Part shown: positions 48,610-62,537 of the stretch, in pieces
Layout of the letters: each line of letters opens with the position of its first letter
Position numbering within the stretch: position 1 is the first letter of the stretch
From: Sipunculus nudus
Lineage: Eukaryota > Annelida > Sipuncula > Golfingiida > Sipunculidae
Assembly: GCA_026874595.1 (NCBI GenBank)
Contig: CM049318.1
Coordinates: 26,192,956 to 26,256,955, forward strand
DNA length: 64,000 nt
Direction of reading: 5' to 3'
Position numbers and translations under genes: made by a program
Notes under the pieces: model-generated
Seen by the model: the letters and a program-made list of their open reading frames with translations, nothing else
Database searches by the model: none
Told to the model about the DNA's origin: nothing

Positions 48610-50860
48610 AGACGGACTGCCGGAAGCTCATCATTTCTATGTCCCCATCGACGACGCCTTCGGCGACTGCGGGAAACAACAAATCCCCAACAGCAGTTGC
48701 ACCTCTTTCTGTGTTAAATGTTTTAAGGTTTGCCTATTCCTGATTAAAAAGAATGGTTAAATACACAGAAAAATCCTTATTTTGGCAGTCTTATTTAAAA
48801 TAAAAATGGCGGCCACCAGAGACGCTTTGGTGCAGTAGTATCCCTGTGTAAACTGTCATGCTATCTGTAAAGACAGGCCTAAGCCCATGCACGGTATAGC
48901 TGTAAGGCTTTCCCAAATAAAAAAAGAGAATAAATCATGGCCTTGATGAAGCTTGTAAACATGGCACCAACAGATTCCCTTTTGTTACTAAAGTTTACAG
49001 CAGTGATCTTGATGGAAATAACATGAACCTTTCAGGGAACCTCGGGAATGGGCCAACGAAGAATAGATTATATATTGGTGAGGGTGCGGCTCATGATCCG
49101 GACTTTCAGGAATATTTAAACATGTGCAGTCATATATGCCCTATTTCACATTGGAATATAGCCAAATGTGTGAATGCATACACTTGATTTGGAACATATG
49201 CGCATATGGAATATTGTTCCAATAAGTGAATGAACCCACAGAATGCGGAGAACCACACATTAAGGTCCATCCACATGTTGGAGGCCTGCATTCGTGACAT
49301 GCACATTTCTAGTTTTATATTCGTTTCTGCAGACCCCTGCATCTGGGTCACTACTAAGACTGTTTCTCAATGTTGGGGACTGACCGAAGTGGTCGTAATT
49401 TTGGAGTTGTCGTATTTGTTTAATTCTAAGTTAATTGGGGGTGGTCGCGGTTGTGGGGTCTTCTCAAGGCGATGTTCCACTATATATATATATAATATGA
49501 TAGCAGATGGTTTGTCCGAACACGTGCATCTCGACATTTTCATATCCTATTGAGAAAATGTTGAATAACTTACGAGTAAACAAGAACAAGGAAAAAAATC
49601 CCACATAAATTTGACAAAAAATTTTTGTGCATTGTGCACAGTTGCGGCAAACACAACATTCATGTGAACGGTTAAAATGATACAACAGTCAGCCTGTTGT
49701 GTCTTCGGTAGTAGTGTCTCTTTAAATATGGCCTTTTGTGAGCTTTCGCCACTACAATACCAGAAAAGCACCAAGACAAATTCGGGTAAGAATTTAAGGA
49801 GAGATAATATTAATTTGGTTTTACTAACCTTTACACGGTATCTCGCGCACAACTGCACACCACTCAAAGCTGTATTTCTTGTCCCGTGTTCACAAGTCAC
49901 AGAACACTGATCCTACTTTCAGGGGTCACCTCATTTAAAACAGAGACAAAAGTAACAGCGGACTCATGTGACCCCGGAATTCTGGACATGCCTAAAATGA
50001 ATTCGGCTCCGTCAACGATTTTTAGGCCACACCTAACAAATAATTGTTCTACGGACTCTATGGGGGAAATGTGTTGAACGCAGGCCAATTTTAGCTGGAC
50101 GTCCCCCGGAAGGGTCGCAAATCATAAATAAACTAATTGTATATCCAAAAATGTCCTGGGAAAATCTCCTCAGGAACTAGAAACTAGGTCAACTCGACTT
50201 TGACCAAATAAACAGCGAACACGTGTAGCTGATCACTACGAATGTCAAACTCCTGCCAATTAATCGCACATTTAATACAGAAAATTGTTTCCATCCATCT
50301 ATCTTTGACGAACCCCATAACTGGTGAATCTGCAGAATAATACGATGCCTTGTTAACATTGTTTTTTTTGTCTTCCTATTTGATACAAAAACTGTCTCAA
50401 ATATTTCAGAGGAGAACAGTGGTGACATTGCCCTTGGTTTTAAGATTGTGAAGTCAATACCTTTTGGAGTATTGCATATTTTTCTGATACGCCACTTGTT
50501 AAAAGCAATGTTTCGGACGAGCTAAAATCCTGTATCTCTAAGGTCAAATCTGCAGAAATAAAAACATTTCTAGTCATGACTGCTTTGCAGTGATGAATAG
50601 GATTCATACAAAGTGTGACGCATCATTTCAGTTTTGTACCAGAAGAACAGAGATTAAGGTCACGTGAAGTTAATAACGTTATCGGTTTGGTTACATTCCT
50701 GTTTTGTATGTTAGGTAATAATGTCATGCAAATCAGCTGAGCAATATGACCTAAATGGTCAATTGTTTTAATAACCAGTCAATGCTTCACTAATTTGTGT
50801 GATCTCTATCACATCCAAGGAGGATTGTGATCGCTGTTTTTTTCTTTTTTACTGGGAAGG
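48610..50860. other. No gene recognised
   Basis: Several overlapping frames of 60-117 codons on both strands (49,130-50,090) without domains. Base composition is somewhat less AT-rich at 49,680-50,060, so an unrecognised exon cannot be excluded. Confidence 0.4.
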
Positions 50861-50861
50861 T

Positions 50862-51900
50862 AACTAGTGGCGCATGAGCCATGACGCTCAGCTGAATTCA
50901 AGGAATGTTGAACAATGAGCAAAATGACTGCCAGGGTGCTAAAAAATCATGAATTTTGTGAAGGGTCCTTAGAAATGTTACGTTTATAAGAAAACTCTCC
51001 AAGACAGATTGACATGCCAAATTTCAGACCAATATCTTGAACCACTCCTAAGATATGAGCAATTATCACCCTAAGCACATGTAGGCATGTAGATGGCACC
51101 ACCAATCTTAAGTACAAGATGGAGAAGTCCAAGATCTATGGGTATGCACCAATACACGCCAATACAGCAAATTACTCCTGAGAAAAGGGCATTTATTTAT
51201 TCTACAAAACCGGGAAAGTATGTGGCGCCACCTGTCTGGTTTAGAGAAAACTTTCCAAGATGGATGGACATGCCAATTTTCAGACAATTATCTTGAACCA
51301 TTCCTCAGATATGAGCAATTTTCACCAAAAGCAAATATACCGATGGACGCCATGCGGAAACGACTGCGATGGCGCCACCAATCTTGTTTACGAGATGTAG
51401 GTATGGAAGGGTCTCTGAACATGTACAATTTTAACCCAATACATTGAAGAACCACTAAGGCAAACAGATGGCAAATGCACAGATGGACACTACGCAAAAA
51501 GTATTGTAGGTGGCTCCACCAGTCCCAGTTATGAGATAGGGAGATCCAAGATATATAGACATGCAAATTTCAGCACAACACATTTTGCCACTCTTGAGAT
51601 ATGGGCTGTCATCTAAAAGACACCCAGATTTGTACTGCACAGAAACGGCTGCTGGTGGTGCCACCTCACTTTGTTAGGCACAACAACATAGGTGAAGGAA
51701 TTACTATGCTGGGTTTTGGAAAGATTGGTCCAAGGGTCTTAGAGAAGTTCTCTCCTCCTTATTTCAGAATTCCATGGAGACTTTTCATGGACTTCCTTTG
51801 ATGTCAAGGTCCAGTGGTTATGACTTGTGCCCTGTTATAAGATGACAGCTTCTTTAAAGGTAACAACAAAAAAGAGAAAAAAAAATTCGTAAAAAGTAGA
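50862..51900 (+). repeat. ~140-160-bp tandem repeat with 'ggcgccacc' motif
   Basis: Head 'gagccatgacgctcagctga' (50,877) as in the AGGTCA elements, but a different monomer: 'agatggacatgccaattttcag', 'tatcttgaaccactcc', 'agatatgagcaatt', 'tggcgccacc'. Four to five diverged copies. Confidence 0.7.
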
Positions 51901-51953
51901 AAAATACACATGGCGCCACCAGTTTGTAACTAATGAGAGAAAAATAATATAAC

Positions 51954-52440
51954 TGATTAATCAAATGTAATGTTGTCTGCTTGCTCAGTCAATCCAATAT
52001 GTTCGTATGTTCGTTTGGCATATAATGAAAGAGTGCACTACTCTTTTGATCGCCATACGGATTTGACCTAATAAGCAGAAGTAACATTTATTTTTTACCT
52101 TTGGTTCAATATAGATGGTTTGGTTCCTCTGATATAATCATATTCGAATTTGAGCGATTAACTGAGTGGCAGGAAAAACAGGATCAAAACATGAAACTGA
52201 GGTTAATTTTCCACTTTACCAAATGATCATTAAGTATTTTATTATTCACTCTCCTGGAAGTACGCAATCTCTATCAAATATTCAAGTACTAAAACTATGG
52301 CACACATTTTTTCATCTGCAGATGTTGTAGGATTCTGATGTAATAAAGAGGAGGTGATTTTTATGTCATATCGTCAAGCATGTTTATTAGAATGACAGTA
52401 AAAATGAGAATGACAAGTCTGAATTTAGTTGTTGTGTAGT
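51954..52440 (-). repeat. Inverted monomer of the 52-64 kb array
   Basis: Reverse-complement of the array unit, from 'gattaatcaaatgtaatgtt' through 'gagaatgacaagtctgaattta'. It shares a local 8-bp duplication ('acgaacatacgaacat' in the array orientation) with the adjacent direct copy at 52,631-52,720, so the two are sister copies in palindromic arrangement. Confidence 0.75.
52115..52201 (+). pseudogene. Exon-like segment (WFGSSDIIIFEFERLTEWQ... 28 codons)
   Basis: In this inverted copy an acceptor CAATATAG precedes an 87-nt stretch open in one frame (phase 2 at both ends) with a charged, coiled-coil-like end, then GTTAAT. In the direct copies (minus strand; near 54,480, 55,500, 56,530 and others) one base is missing and the frame stops. 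Probably a decayed exon. Confidence 0.25.
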
Positions 52441-52450
52441 TGAATATTCG

Positions 52451-52515
52451 TGAGATGCTGTACACTGTACAAATCTTAGTTCGTGAGATGCTGTACACTG
52501 TACAAATCTTAGTCT
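52451..52515. repeat. 37-bp tandem duplication
   Basis: 'gtgagatgctgtacactgta' with 'caaatcttag' occurs twice in succession. Confidence 0.85.
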
Positions 52516-55500
52516 TTGTAAAATACCTGTGCAAAAATGAGCGGAGGATCAGTGATGTAATAAAGGATGAGGAGAGAGCATGGTATAGTATTTTTTTTTT
52601 TACTTAGCATTTTAAAATTGAAAATAATAGTAAGTCTTTCATTATATGCCAAACGAACATACGAACATCTTGGATTGACCGAGCAAGCAGGCAATATTAC
52701 ATTTGATTAATCAGATATATCATTTTCTATTACTCTGACAAGACTACATTAATTTTCACAGATAATTCCATTAGACATTTTTCAACATCTGCAGTTGAAA
52801 ATACCATATCCCAAAGGGGGATATTCATATATTGCGTAACTCTACTTTTATTTTAAATCTAACGTCATGTGGACGTTTCATTTATGTTCAGTTCAATTAT
52901 TTTTCAGTACATTTTGATTATATTTTGATGCTTCATTTAAACCTACCCTGACGTGTGCTTCGGAATCAGAGGATTTTCAATCTGTGATTAGGGATACTCG
53001 GGTTGCGTCTGGTGACCAAAATGTTTAATCTGAAAATATATATATCCATTCATGTGTAAAAAAATAAGCCACGGAGCATTAACATATATGGTATATATTG
53101 GTAGTATATTATTGGATTTTATGTTATATATATTATATTCATGGCCGTCTTTCTGTTTGTTCATGGATCAAACACGTTCTATTTATTCTATTGGTTATGC
53201 TCTTAACTAGCCTATTGTTTTATTGTAAAACAAAACAATACCCCTCTACCTATATTGTCACGTAATTTCACCCGCAGTGTCCAAAGTGAAAATGATTACC
53301 TAGTGTAGGTTATCACTTGAAAAATCTTCCTAAAAATTCTCAGGCATTGTGTGTTCCTTACCAACACCGGATTTATCTTATCGGACATGCCATGTGACAC
53401 CATATTATGTGAGACAAATACCAGTCAGCTATAAACTTGCCCAAACTCACTTCTTCCTTGCATTCGGAGAAATCCATGGATTCACACTCAGTCTGGACTT
53501 TTCGATCAGCAAGAAATAACCGGAATGTGTAACTACCTGCAGATATGAAATGTAATACATTTTAATTTCTGATAAATTGATCAACTTGATTGATGTCTTG
53601 AGAGTAATTTATAGAATATCTAACGGTAATTTGTGCAATCAGAAATTTATTAAATAAGATATTTAATCTTTTAAATCCGAATTCGTCCATCCTTTTTCAG
53701 ACAAACCAAAATATCTGTAGGCTAACAAATTTGATAGATTTTGAACTCCTGCTAATTTGGTCAATTTGGTATGATTGTATTCGGATAAGTGTACTCAATC
53801 ATGATAAGTTGAGGTATCACAAACACAAAATACTAACGAAACCCACAGGAAAAACTACATTTTCACTTATAAGCTTCTTCGAAATAAGTTATGGTAAATT
53901 GTAAATCAGTAAGGGGCATTGAATGAAAATCTCTCTTTATTATATACGCAGCAGGGTCAGAAAGAAGCCTATACTTGGTTTTACTCGAAGCAAATTTCTC
54001 AATTTGTTGGAGGCGAACAACTGTAACTAAAAGATTGGCTCAAATCTCAGTATTCCATTTCGTACTACCATTTTCAATTTTCAACTATTAAGTTTTAACA
54101 AATAATTTTTTACGATACCATTTTCTCTCCTTATCGTTTATTTATTCACTTATCATTCGCTCATGTGCGCACAGATATTCTGCAAAGACATATTTGTACA
54201 GTGTACAGCATCTCACGAATATTTACCTACACGCCAACTAAATTCAGACTTGGCATTCTCAATTTAACTGTCATTCTAATAAACATGCTTGACGATATGA
54301 CATAAAAATAACCTCTTCATTACATCAGAAATCCTTCAATATCTGCAGATGAACAAATGTGCCACAGTTTTAGTACTTCAATATTTGATGGAGATTGCGC
54401 AATTCCAAAAGAGTGAATAATATAATAAGTAATGTTCATTTGGTAAAGTGGAAAATCAACCTCAGTTTCATGTTTGATCCCGCTTTTCCTGCCATTCAGT
54501 CAATCGCTCAAATTCGAATATGATAATATCAGAGGAACCAAACCATGTTACTTCCGCTTCTATGGTCAAATCCGTATGGTGATCAAAAGAGTAGTGTACT
54601 ATTTCATTATATGCCAAACGAACATATTTGACCGAGAAAGCAGACAACATTACATTTGAAGAATCAGATATATTATTTTTCTGTTATTCTGTCAAGACGA
54701 CATAAAAATTCACAGGTAATTCCATTAGGCATTTTTCAACATCTGTAGATGAAGTTATTTGCAATATTTTAAAGTTGAAAATTTGATGAAAATACTATAT
54801 CCCAAGGGAGAATGTTCAAATATTGCGTAAACCTACTTTTAATTTAAAATTTAACGTAAGCTTTATTTTCTATTTTAAGATACTTCGAAAATGTTATAGT
54901 AAACACGAAATAAGTAAGGCAGAGAATGAGAATCTGTTTCTTTTATATACGCAACACTATCCAAAAAGAAGACCTTACTCTGTTATACTCTTAGCCCTTT
55001 CCTCAATTTATAAAAGGGTTCCAAGTGTAACTGCAAAGAAAGGCTCAAATCTGTGCATTTCATTACAAAATCTGTGCATTTCATTTCTTAATATTATTTT
55101 CAATTTTCAACTGTTTAGTAAAAAAATATTTACTATACCATGCTCTCTCCTCATCATTTATTTATTCACTGATCCTCCGCTCATTTTCGCACAGTTATTC
55201 TACAAAGACTGAGATTTGAACAGTGTACAGCATCTTAAGAATATTCAACTATGCACCAACTAAATTAAGACTTGTCATTCTCATTATAAATGTCATTCTA
55301 CTAAACATGCTTGACGATATGACATAAAAATAACCTCTTTATCACATAAGAATCCTACAACATTTGCAGATGAACAAACGTGCCAAAGTTTTAGTACTTG
55401 AATATTTCATGGAGATTGCGTACTTCCAGGAAAGTGAATAAAAGAATACGTTAGGACCATTTCGTAAAGAGGAAAATTGACCTCACTTTCATGTTTGATC

Positions 55501-57141
55501 CCACTTTTCCTACCATTCAGTCAATCGCTCAAATTCGACTTATTATATCAGAGGAACCAAACAATCTATATTGAACCAAATGTAAAAAATTGTTACTTCC
55601 GCTTATTTGGTCAAATCCGTATAGCGATCAAAAGAGTATTGTACTCTTTCATTATATGGCAAACGAACATATTGGATTGACCGAGCAAGCAGACAACATT
55701 ACATTCGATGAATAAGATATATTATTTTTCTGTTATTCTGTCAAGACGACATACAAATTCACAGGTAATTCCATTAGGCATTTTTCAACATCTGTAGATG
55801 AAGCTATTTGCAATATTTAAAGTTGAAAATTTGATGAATGTACCATATCCCAAGGGGGATTGTTCAAATATTGCGTAACTCTACTTTTAATTTAAATTTA
55901 ACGTAAGCTATATTTTCTATTTTAAGATACTTCGAAAATGTTATAGTAAACTCGAAACAAGTAAGGGCAGAGAATGAAAATCTGTTTTATTTATATACGC
56001 AACACTATCCAAAAAGAAGACCTTACTCTGTTATACTCTTAGCCCATTCCTCAAGTTATTAAAGGGTACCAGGTGTAACTGCAAAGAAAGGCTCAAATCT
56101 GTGCATTTTATTTCTTAATATTATTTTCAATTTTCAACTGTTAAGTAAAAAATATTTACTATACCATGCTCTCGCCTCATCGTTTATTTATTCAATGATC
56201 CTCCGCTCATTTTCCCACAGTTATGCTACAAAGACTGAGATTTGAACAGTGTACAGCATTTCACGAATATTCAACTACGCACCAACTAAATTAAGACTTG
56301 TCATTCTCATTTTAACTGTCATTCTAATAAACATGCTTGACGATATCACATAAACATAACCTCCTCTTTTTTACAGCAGAAATCCTACAACATCTGCATA
56401 TGAACAAATGTGCCACATTTTTAGTACTTGAATATTTGATCGAGATAGCGAACTTGCAGGAAAGTGAATAAAAGAATACGTTATGACCATTTCGTAAAGA
56501 GGAAAATTAACCTCAGTTTCATGTTTGATCCCGCATTTCCTACCATTCAGTCAATTGCTCAAATTCGAATATGATAATATCAGAGGAACCAAATACTATA
56601 TAGAACCAAAGGTAAAAGAAATGTTACTTCTGCTTATTTGGTCAAATCCGTATGGCGATCAAAAGAGTAGTGTACTCTTTCATTATATGGCAAACGAACA
56701 TATTGGATTGACCGAGCAAGCAGATAACATTACATTTGATTAATCAGATATATTATTTTTCTGTTATTCTGTCAAGACGACATAAAAATTCACAGGTAAT
56801 TCCATCAGGCATTTTTCATCTGCAGATGAAGTTATTTGCACTATTTTAAAGTTGAAAATTTGATGAATATACCATTTCCCAAGGGATGATATTCAAATAT
56901 TGCGTAACTCTACTTTTAATTTAAAATCTAACGTTATGTGGATGTTTTATTTAAGTTCAGTTGAATTTTTTTCAGTAAATTTTGATTATATTTTGATGCT
57001 TTATGTAAACCTACCCTGACGTGTGCTTTGGAATTAGAGGATTCTCAATCTGTGATTATGGATACTCGGGTTGCGTCTGGTGACCAAAATGTTTAATCTG
57101 AAAAGAAGCCAAGATTCATAAAGTTAGTACAGCATATTCAT

Positions 57142-57145
<4 letters not shown>

Positions 57146-57182
<37 letters not shown>

Positions 57183-57190
57183 TATATATT
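57146..57190. repeat. (TA)n tract of the long array unit
   Basis: TA repeat with one interruption. The other copy at 62,126-62,168 has a different length and lacks the interruption, one of the few differences between the two long units. Confidence 0.9.
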
Positions 57191-57373
57191 GAAGTGTAAA
57201 AAAATAAGCCATGGAGCATTAACATGTATGGTATATATTGGTAGTGTATTATTGGATTTTATATATTGTCACGTAATTTCACCCGCAGTGTCCAAAGTGA
57301 AAATGATTACCTAGTGTATGTTATCACTTGAAAAATCTTCCTCTAAAATTATCGGGCATTGTGTGTTCCTTAC

Positions 57374-57558
57374 CAACACCGGATTTATCTTATCGGACAT
57401 GCCATTTGACACCATCCTATGTGAGGCAAATACCAGTCAGCTATAAACCTGCCCAAACTCACGCTGACTTCTTCCTTGCATTCGGAGAAATCCATGGATT
57501 CACACTCACTCAATCTGGACCTTTCGATCAGCAAGAAATGACCGGAATGTGTAACTAC
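57374..57558 (-). CDS. Possible two-exon coding segment in the long array unit
   Basis: Minus strand: exon 57,510-57,558 (49 nt, acceptor TCTGCAG, donor GTGAGT) reads SYTFRSFLADRKVQI and leaves GA. A 93-nt intron ending CACATAG follows; exon 57,374-57,416 (43 nt) starts with G, completing Glu, and reads MVSNGMSDKINPVL to a donor GTAAGG. The phases fit. The same pair is at 62,489-62,537 and 62,353-62,395. In the older unit near 53.4 kb the second acceptor is mutated. An 80-codon plus-strand frame over the same bases is the rival reading. Family unknown. Confidence 0.3.
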
Positions 57559-60500
57559 CTGCAGATATGAAATGTAATACATTTTAATTTCTGATAAATT
57601 GATCAACTTGATTGATGTCTTGAGAGTAATTTACAGAATATCTAACGGTAATTTGTGCAATCAGAAATTAATTAAATCAGATATTTAATCTTTTAAGTCC
57701 ATTTCGTCCATCCTTTATCAGACAAACCAAAATATCTGTAGGCTAACAAATATGATAGATTTTGAACTCCTGCTAATTTGGACAATTTGGTATGATTGTA
57801 TTTGGATAAGTGTACTCAATCATGATAAGCTGAGATATCACAAACACACAATACTAACCAAACCCGCAGGAAAAATTACATTTTCACTTATAAGCTTCTT
57901 CGAAATAAGTTATGGTAAATTGTAAATCAGTAAGGGGCATTGAATGAAAATCTCTCTTTATTATATACGCAGCAGGGTCAGAAAGAAGCCTATACTTGGT
58001 TTTACTCGAAGCAAATTTCTCAATTCGTTGGAGGGGAACAACTGTAACTACAAGATAGGCTCAAATCTCAGTATTCCATTTCGTACTATCATTTTTAATT
58101 TTCAACTATTAAGTTTTAACAAATATTTTTTTACGATACCATGATCTCTCCTTATCGTTTATTTATTCACTTATCATTCGCTCATGAGAGCACAGATATT
58201 CTGCAAAGACAGATTTCTACAGTGTACAGCATCTCACGAATATTCACCTACACACCAACTTATTCAAACTTGTCATTCTAATAAAACTGTTTGACGATAT
58301 GACTTAATATAATCTCTTATTTACATCATCATTCGTACTTCTAGGAGAGTGAAAAATACAATAAACAATGCTCATTTCGTCAATTGGAAAATTAACCCCA
58401 GTTTCGTGTTTGATCCCGTTTTTCCTGGCACTCAGTTAATCGCTCACATTTGAATATGATTATATCAGAGGAACCAAACCATCTATATTGAACCAAATGT
58501 GAAAAAAATGTTACTTCTGCTTATTTGGTCAAATCCGTATGGCGATCAAAAGAGTAGAGTACTCTTTCATTATATGCCTAAAGAACATATTGGATTGACC
58601 GAGCAAGCAGACAACATTACATTTGATTAATCATATATTGCATTTTTCTGTTATTCTATCAAGACGACATAAAAATTCACTGTTAATTCCATCAGGAATT
58701 TTTCAACATCTGCAGATGAAGTCATTTCCAATATTTTAAAGTTGAAAATTTGACGAATATACCATATCCCTAGGGGGAATGTTCAAATATTGCGTAGCTC
58801 TACTTTTAATTTAAATTGAACGTAAGCTATATTTTCTATTTTAAGATACTTCGAAAATGTTATAGATAACCCGGAATAAGTAAAGGCATAGAATGAGAAT
58901 CTGTTTTTTTTTTCATATACGCAACACTATCCAAAAAGAAGACCTTTCTCTGTTATACTCTTAGCCCATTCCTCAATTTATTAAAGGGTAACAGATGTAA
59001 CTGCAAAGAAAGGCTAAAATCTGTGCATTTCATTTCTTACTACTATTTTCACTATCTAACTGTTAAGTTTAAAAAAAAAATTTACTATACCATGCTCTCT
59101 CTTCATCCTTTATTTATTCACTGATGCTCCGCTCATTTTCGCACAGGTATTCTACAAACACTGAGATTAGAACGGTGTACAGCATCTCATGAATATTCAA
59201 CTATACACCAACTAAATTTAGACTTGTCATTCTCATTTAAACTGTTATTCTTATAAACATGCTTGACGATAACACATAAAAATAACCTCCTCTTTTTTAC
59301 ATCAGAAATACTACAACATCTGCAGATGAGCAAATGTGCCACAGTTTTAGTACTTGAATATTTGATCGAGATTGCGTACTTCCAGGAATGTGAATAAAAG
59401 AATACGTAATAAGCATTTTGTAAAGAGGAAAATTAACCTCAGTTTCATGTTTGATCCCGTTTTTCATGCCACTTAATTAATCGGTCAAATTTGAATATGA
59501 TAATATCAGAGGATCCAAACCATCTATATAGAACCAAAGGTAAAAAAAATGTTACTTCTGCTTATTTGGTCAAATCCGTATGGCGATCAAAAGAGTAGTG
59601 TACTCTTTCATTATTGGCATAAACAACATTTTGGATTGACCGAGCAAGCAGGCAACATTACATTTGATTTATCAGATATTGCAATTTTCTGTTATTCTGT
59701 TAAGACGACATAAAAATTTACAGGAAATTCCATTAGGCATCTTTTAACATCTGCAGATGAAGTCATTTCCAATATTTTAAAGTTGAAAATTTGACGAATA
59801 TACCATAGCCGAAGGGGGAATGTTCAAATATTGCGTAACTCTACTTTTAATTTAAATTTAACGTAAGCTATATTTTCTATTTTAAGATACTGCGAAAATG
59901 TTATAGTTAACCCGAAATAAGTAAGGGCATAGAATGAGAAATTGTTTCTTTATTTTCATATACGCAACACTATCCAAACCTTACTCTGTTATACTCCCAG
60001 CCCATTCCTCAATTTATTATAAGGTTACCGGTGTAACTGCAAAGAAAGGCTCAAATCTGTGCATTTCATTTCTTACTATTATTTTAAATTTCGAACTGTT
60101 AAGTTTCTAAAAAAATTTACTTTACCATGCTGTCTCCTCATCGTTTATTTATTCACTGATCCTCCGCTCATTGTTGCACAGGTATTCTACAAAGACTGAG
60201 ATTTGAACAGTGTACAGCATCTCATGAATATTCAACTACACACCAACTAAATTTAGACTTGTCATTCTCATTTAAACTGTCATTCTAATAAACATGCTTG
60301 ACGATAACACATAAAAATAACCATCAGAAATCCTACATCTGCAGATGAACAAATGTGCCAAAGATTTAGTACTTGAATATTTGGTGAAGATTGCGTACTT
60401 CCAGGAATGTGAATAAAAGAATACGTTATGGCCATTTCGTAAAGTGGAAAATTAACCTCAGTTTCATGTTTGATCCCGCTTGTCCTACCATTCAGTCAAT

Positions 60501-62120
60501 CGCTAAAATTCGAATTATTATATCAGAGGAACCAAACCATTTATATTGAACCAAATGTAAAAAAAATGTTACTTCTGCTTATTTGGTCAAATCCGTATGG
60601 CGATCAAAAGAGTAGTGTACTCTTTCATTATATGCAAAAAGAACATATTGGATTGACTGAGCAAGCAGACAACATTACATTTGATTAATCAGATGTATCA
60701 TTTTTCTGTTGTTCTGTCAAGACGACATAAAAAGTTACAGGAAATTCCATTAGGCATTTTTTAACATCTGCAGATGAAGTAATTTCAAATATTTTAATGT
60801 TGAAAATTTGACGAATATACCATATCCCAAGGGGGAATGTTCAAATATTGCGTAACTCTACTTTTAATTTAAATTTAACGTAAGCTATATTTTCTATTTT
60901 AAGATACTGCGAAAATGTTATAATTAACCCGAAATATTTAAGGGCATAGAATGAGAATATGTTTTTTTTTTTCATATACGCAACACTATCCAAACAGAAG
61001 ACCTTACTCTGTTATACACTCAGCCCATTCCTCAATTTATTAAAGGGTTACAGGTGTAACTGCAAAGAAAGGCTCAAATCTGTGCATTTCATTTCTTATT
61101 ATTATTTTTACTATCTATGTGTTAAGTTTAGAAAAAAAATACTATACCATGCTCTCTCCTCATCGTTTATTTATTCACTGATCCTCCGCTCATTTTCGCA
61201 CACGTATTTTACAAAGACTGAGATTTGAACAGTGTACAGCATCTCACTAATATTAAACTACGCACCAACTAAATTAAGACTTGCCATTCTCATTTTAAAT
61301 GTCTTTCTAATAAACATGCTTGACGATATCACAAACTAACCTCCTCTTTTTACAGCAGAAATCCTACAACATCTGCAGATGAACAAATGTGCCACAGTTT
61401 TAGTACTTGAATATTTGATCGAGATAGCGAACTTGCAGGAAAGTGAATAAAAGAATACGTTATGACCATTTCGTAAAGAGGAAAATTAACCTCAGTTTCA
61501 TGTTTGATCCCGCATTTCCTACCATTCAGTCAATTGCTCAAATTCGAATATGATAATATCAGAGGAACCAAATACTATATAGAACCAAAGGTAAAAGAAA
61601 TGTTACTTCTGCTTATTTGGTCAAATCCGTATGGCGATCAAAAGAGTAGTGTACTCTTTCATTATATGGCAAACGAACATATTGGATTGACCGAGCAAGC
61701 AGATAACATTACATTTGATTAATCAGATATATTATTTTTCTGTTATTCTGTCAAGACGACATAAAAATTCACAGGTAATTCCATCAGGCATTTTTCATCT
61801 GCAGATGAAGTTATTTGCAATATTTTAAAGTTGAAAATTTGATGAATATACCATTTCCCAAGGGATGATATTCAAATATTGCGTAATTCTACTTTTAATT
61901 TAAAATCTAACGTTATGTGGATGTTTTATTTAAGTTCAGTTGAATTTTTTTCAGTAAATTTTGATTATATTTTGATGCTTTATGTAAACCTACCCTGACG
62001 TGTGCTTTGGAATCAGAGGATTCTCAATCTGTGATTATGGATACTCGGGTTGCGTCTGGTGACCAAAATGTTTAATCTGAAAAGAAGCCAAGATTCATAA
62101 AGTTAGTACAGCATATTCAT

Positions 62121-62170
<50 letters not shown>

Positions 62171-62352
62171 AAGTGTAAAAAAATAAGCCATGGAGCATTA
62201 ACATGTATGGTATATATTGGTAGTGTATTATTGGATTTTATATATTGTCACGTAATTTCACCCGCAGTGTCCAAAGTGAAAATGATTACCTAGTGTATGT
62301 TATCACTTGAAAAATCTTCCTCTAAAATTATCGGGCATTGTGTGTTCCTTAC

Positions 62353-62537
62353 CAACACCGGATTTATCTTATCGGACATGCCATTTGACACCATCCTATG
62401 TGAGGCAAATACCAGTCAGCTATAAACCTGCCCAAACTCACGCTGACTTCTTCCTTGCATTCGGAGAAATCCATGGATTCACACTCACTCAGTCTGGACC
62501 TTTCGATCAGCAAGAAATGACCGGAATGTGTAACTAC
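62353..62537 (-). CDS. Second copy of the possible two-exon segment
   Basis: Counterpart of 57,374-57,558 at +4,979 bp, with the same splice sites and phases and one silent-looking difference near the first donor. Recent duplication alone explains its conservation, so it adds no independent support for coding. Confidence 0.3.

Noticed and set aside
49130-50090. Cluster of 60-117-codon frames on both strands
   Set aside because: They overlap each other on opposite strands, show no recognisable motif and no convincing splice chain; left unannotated.
57328-57570. Identical 80-codon plus frames at 57,328 and 62,307 as a gene
   Set aside because: Identity reflects recent duplication of the unit; the frame starts at TTG and breaks by frameshift in the older copy near 53.4 kb. 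The minus-strand exon reading fits splice signals better, but neither is proved.
54310-61380. A 33-nt exon-like segment after TCTGCAG in each 1.03-kb unit (for example near 56,383 and 59,290)
   Set aside because: Length differs by 1-3 nt between units and frames break in most, so it is not kept as coding sequence would be.
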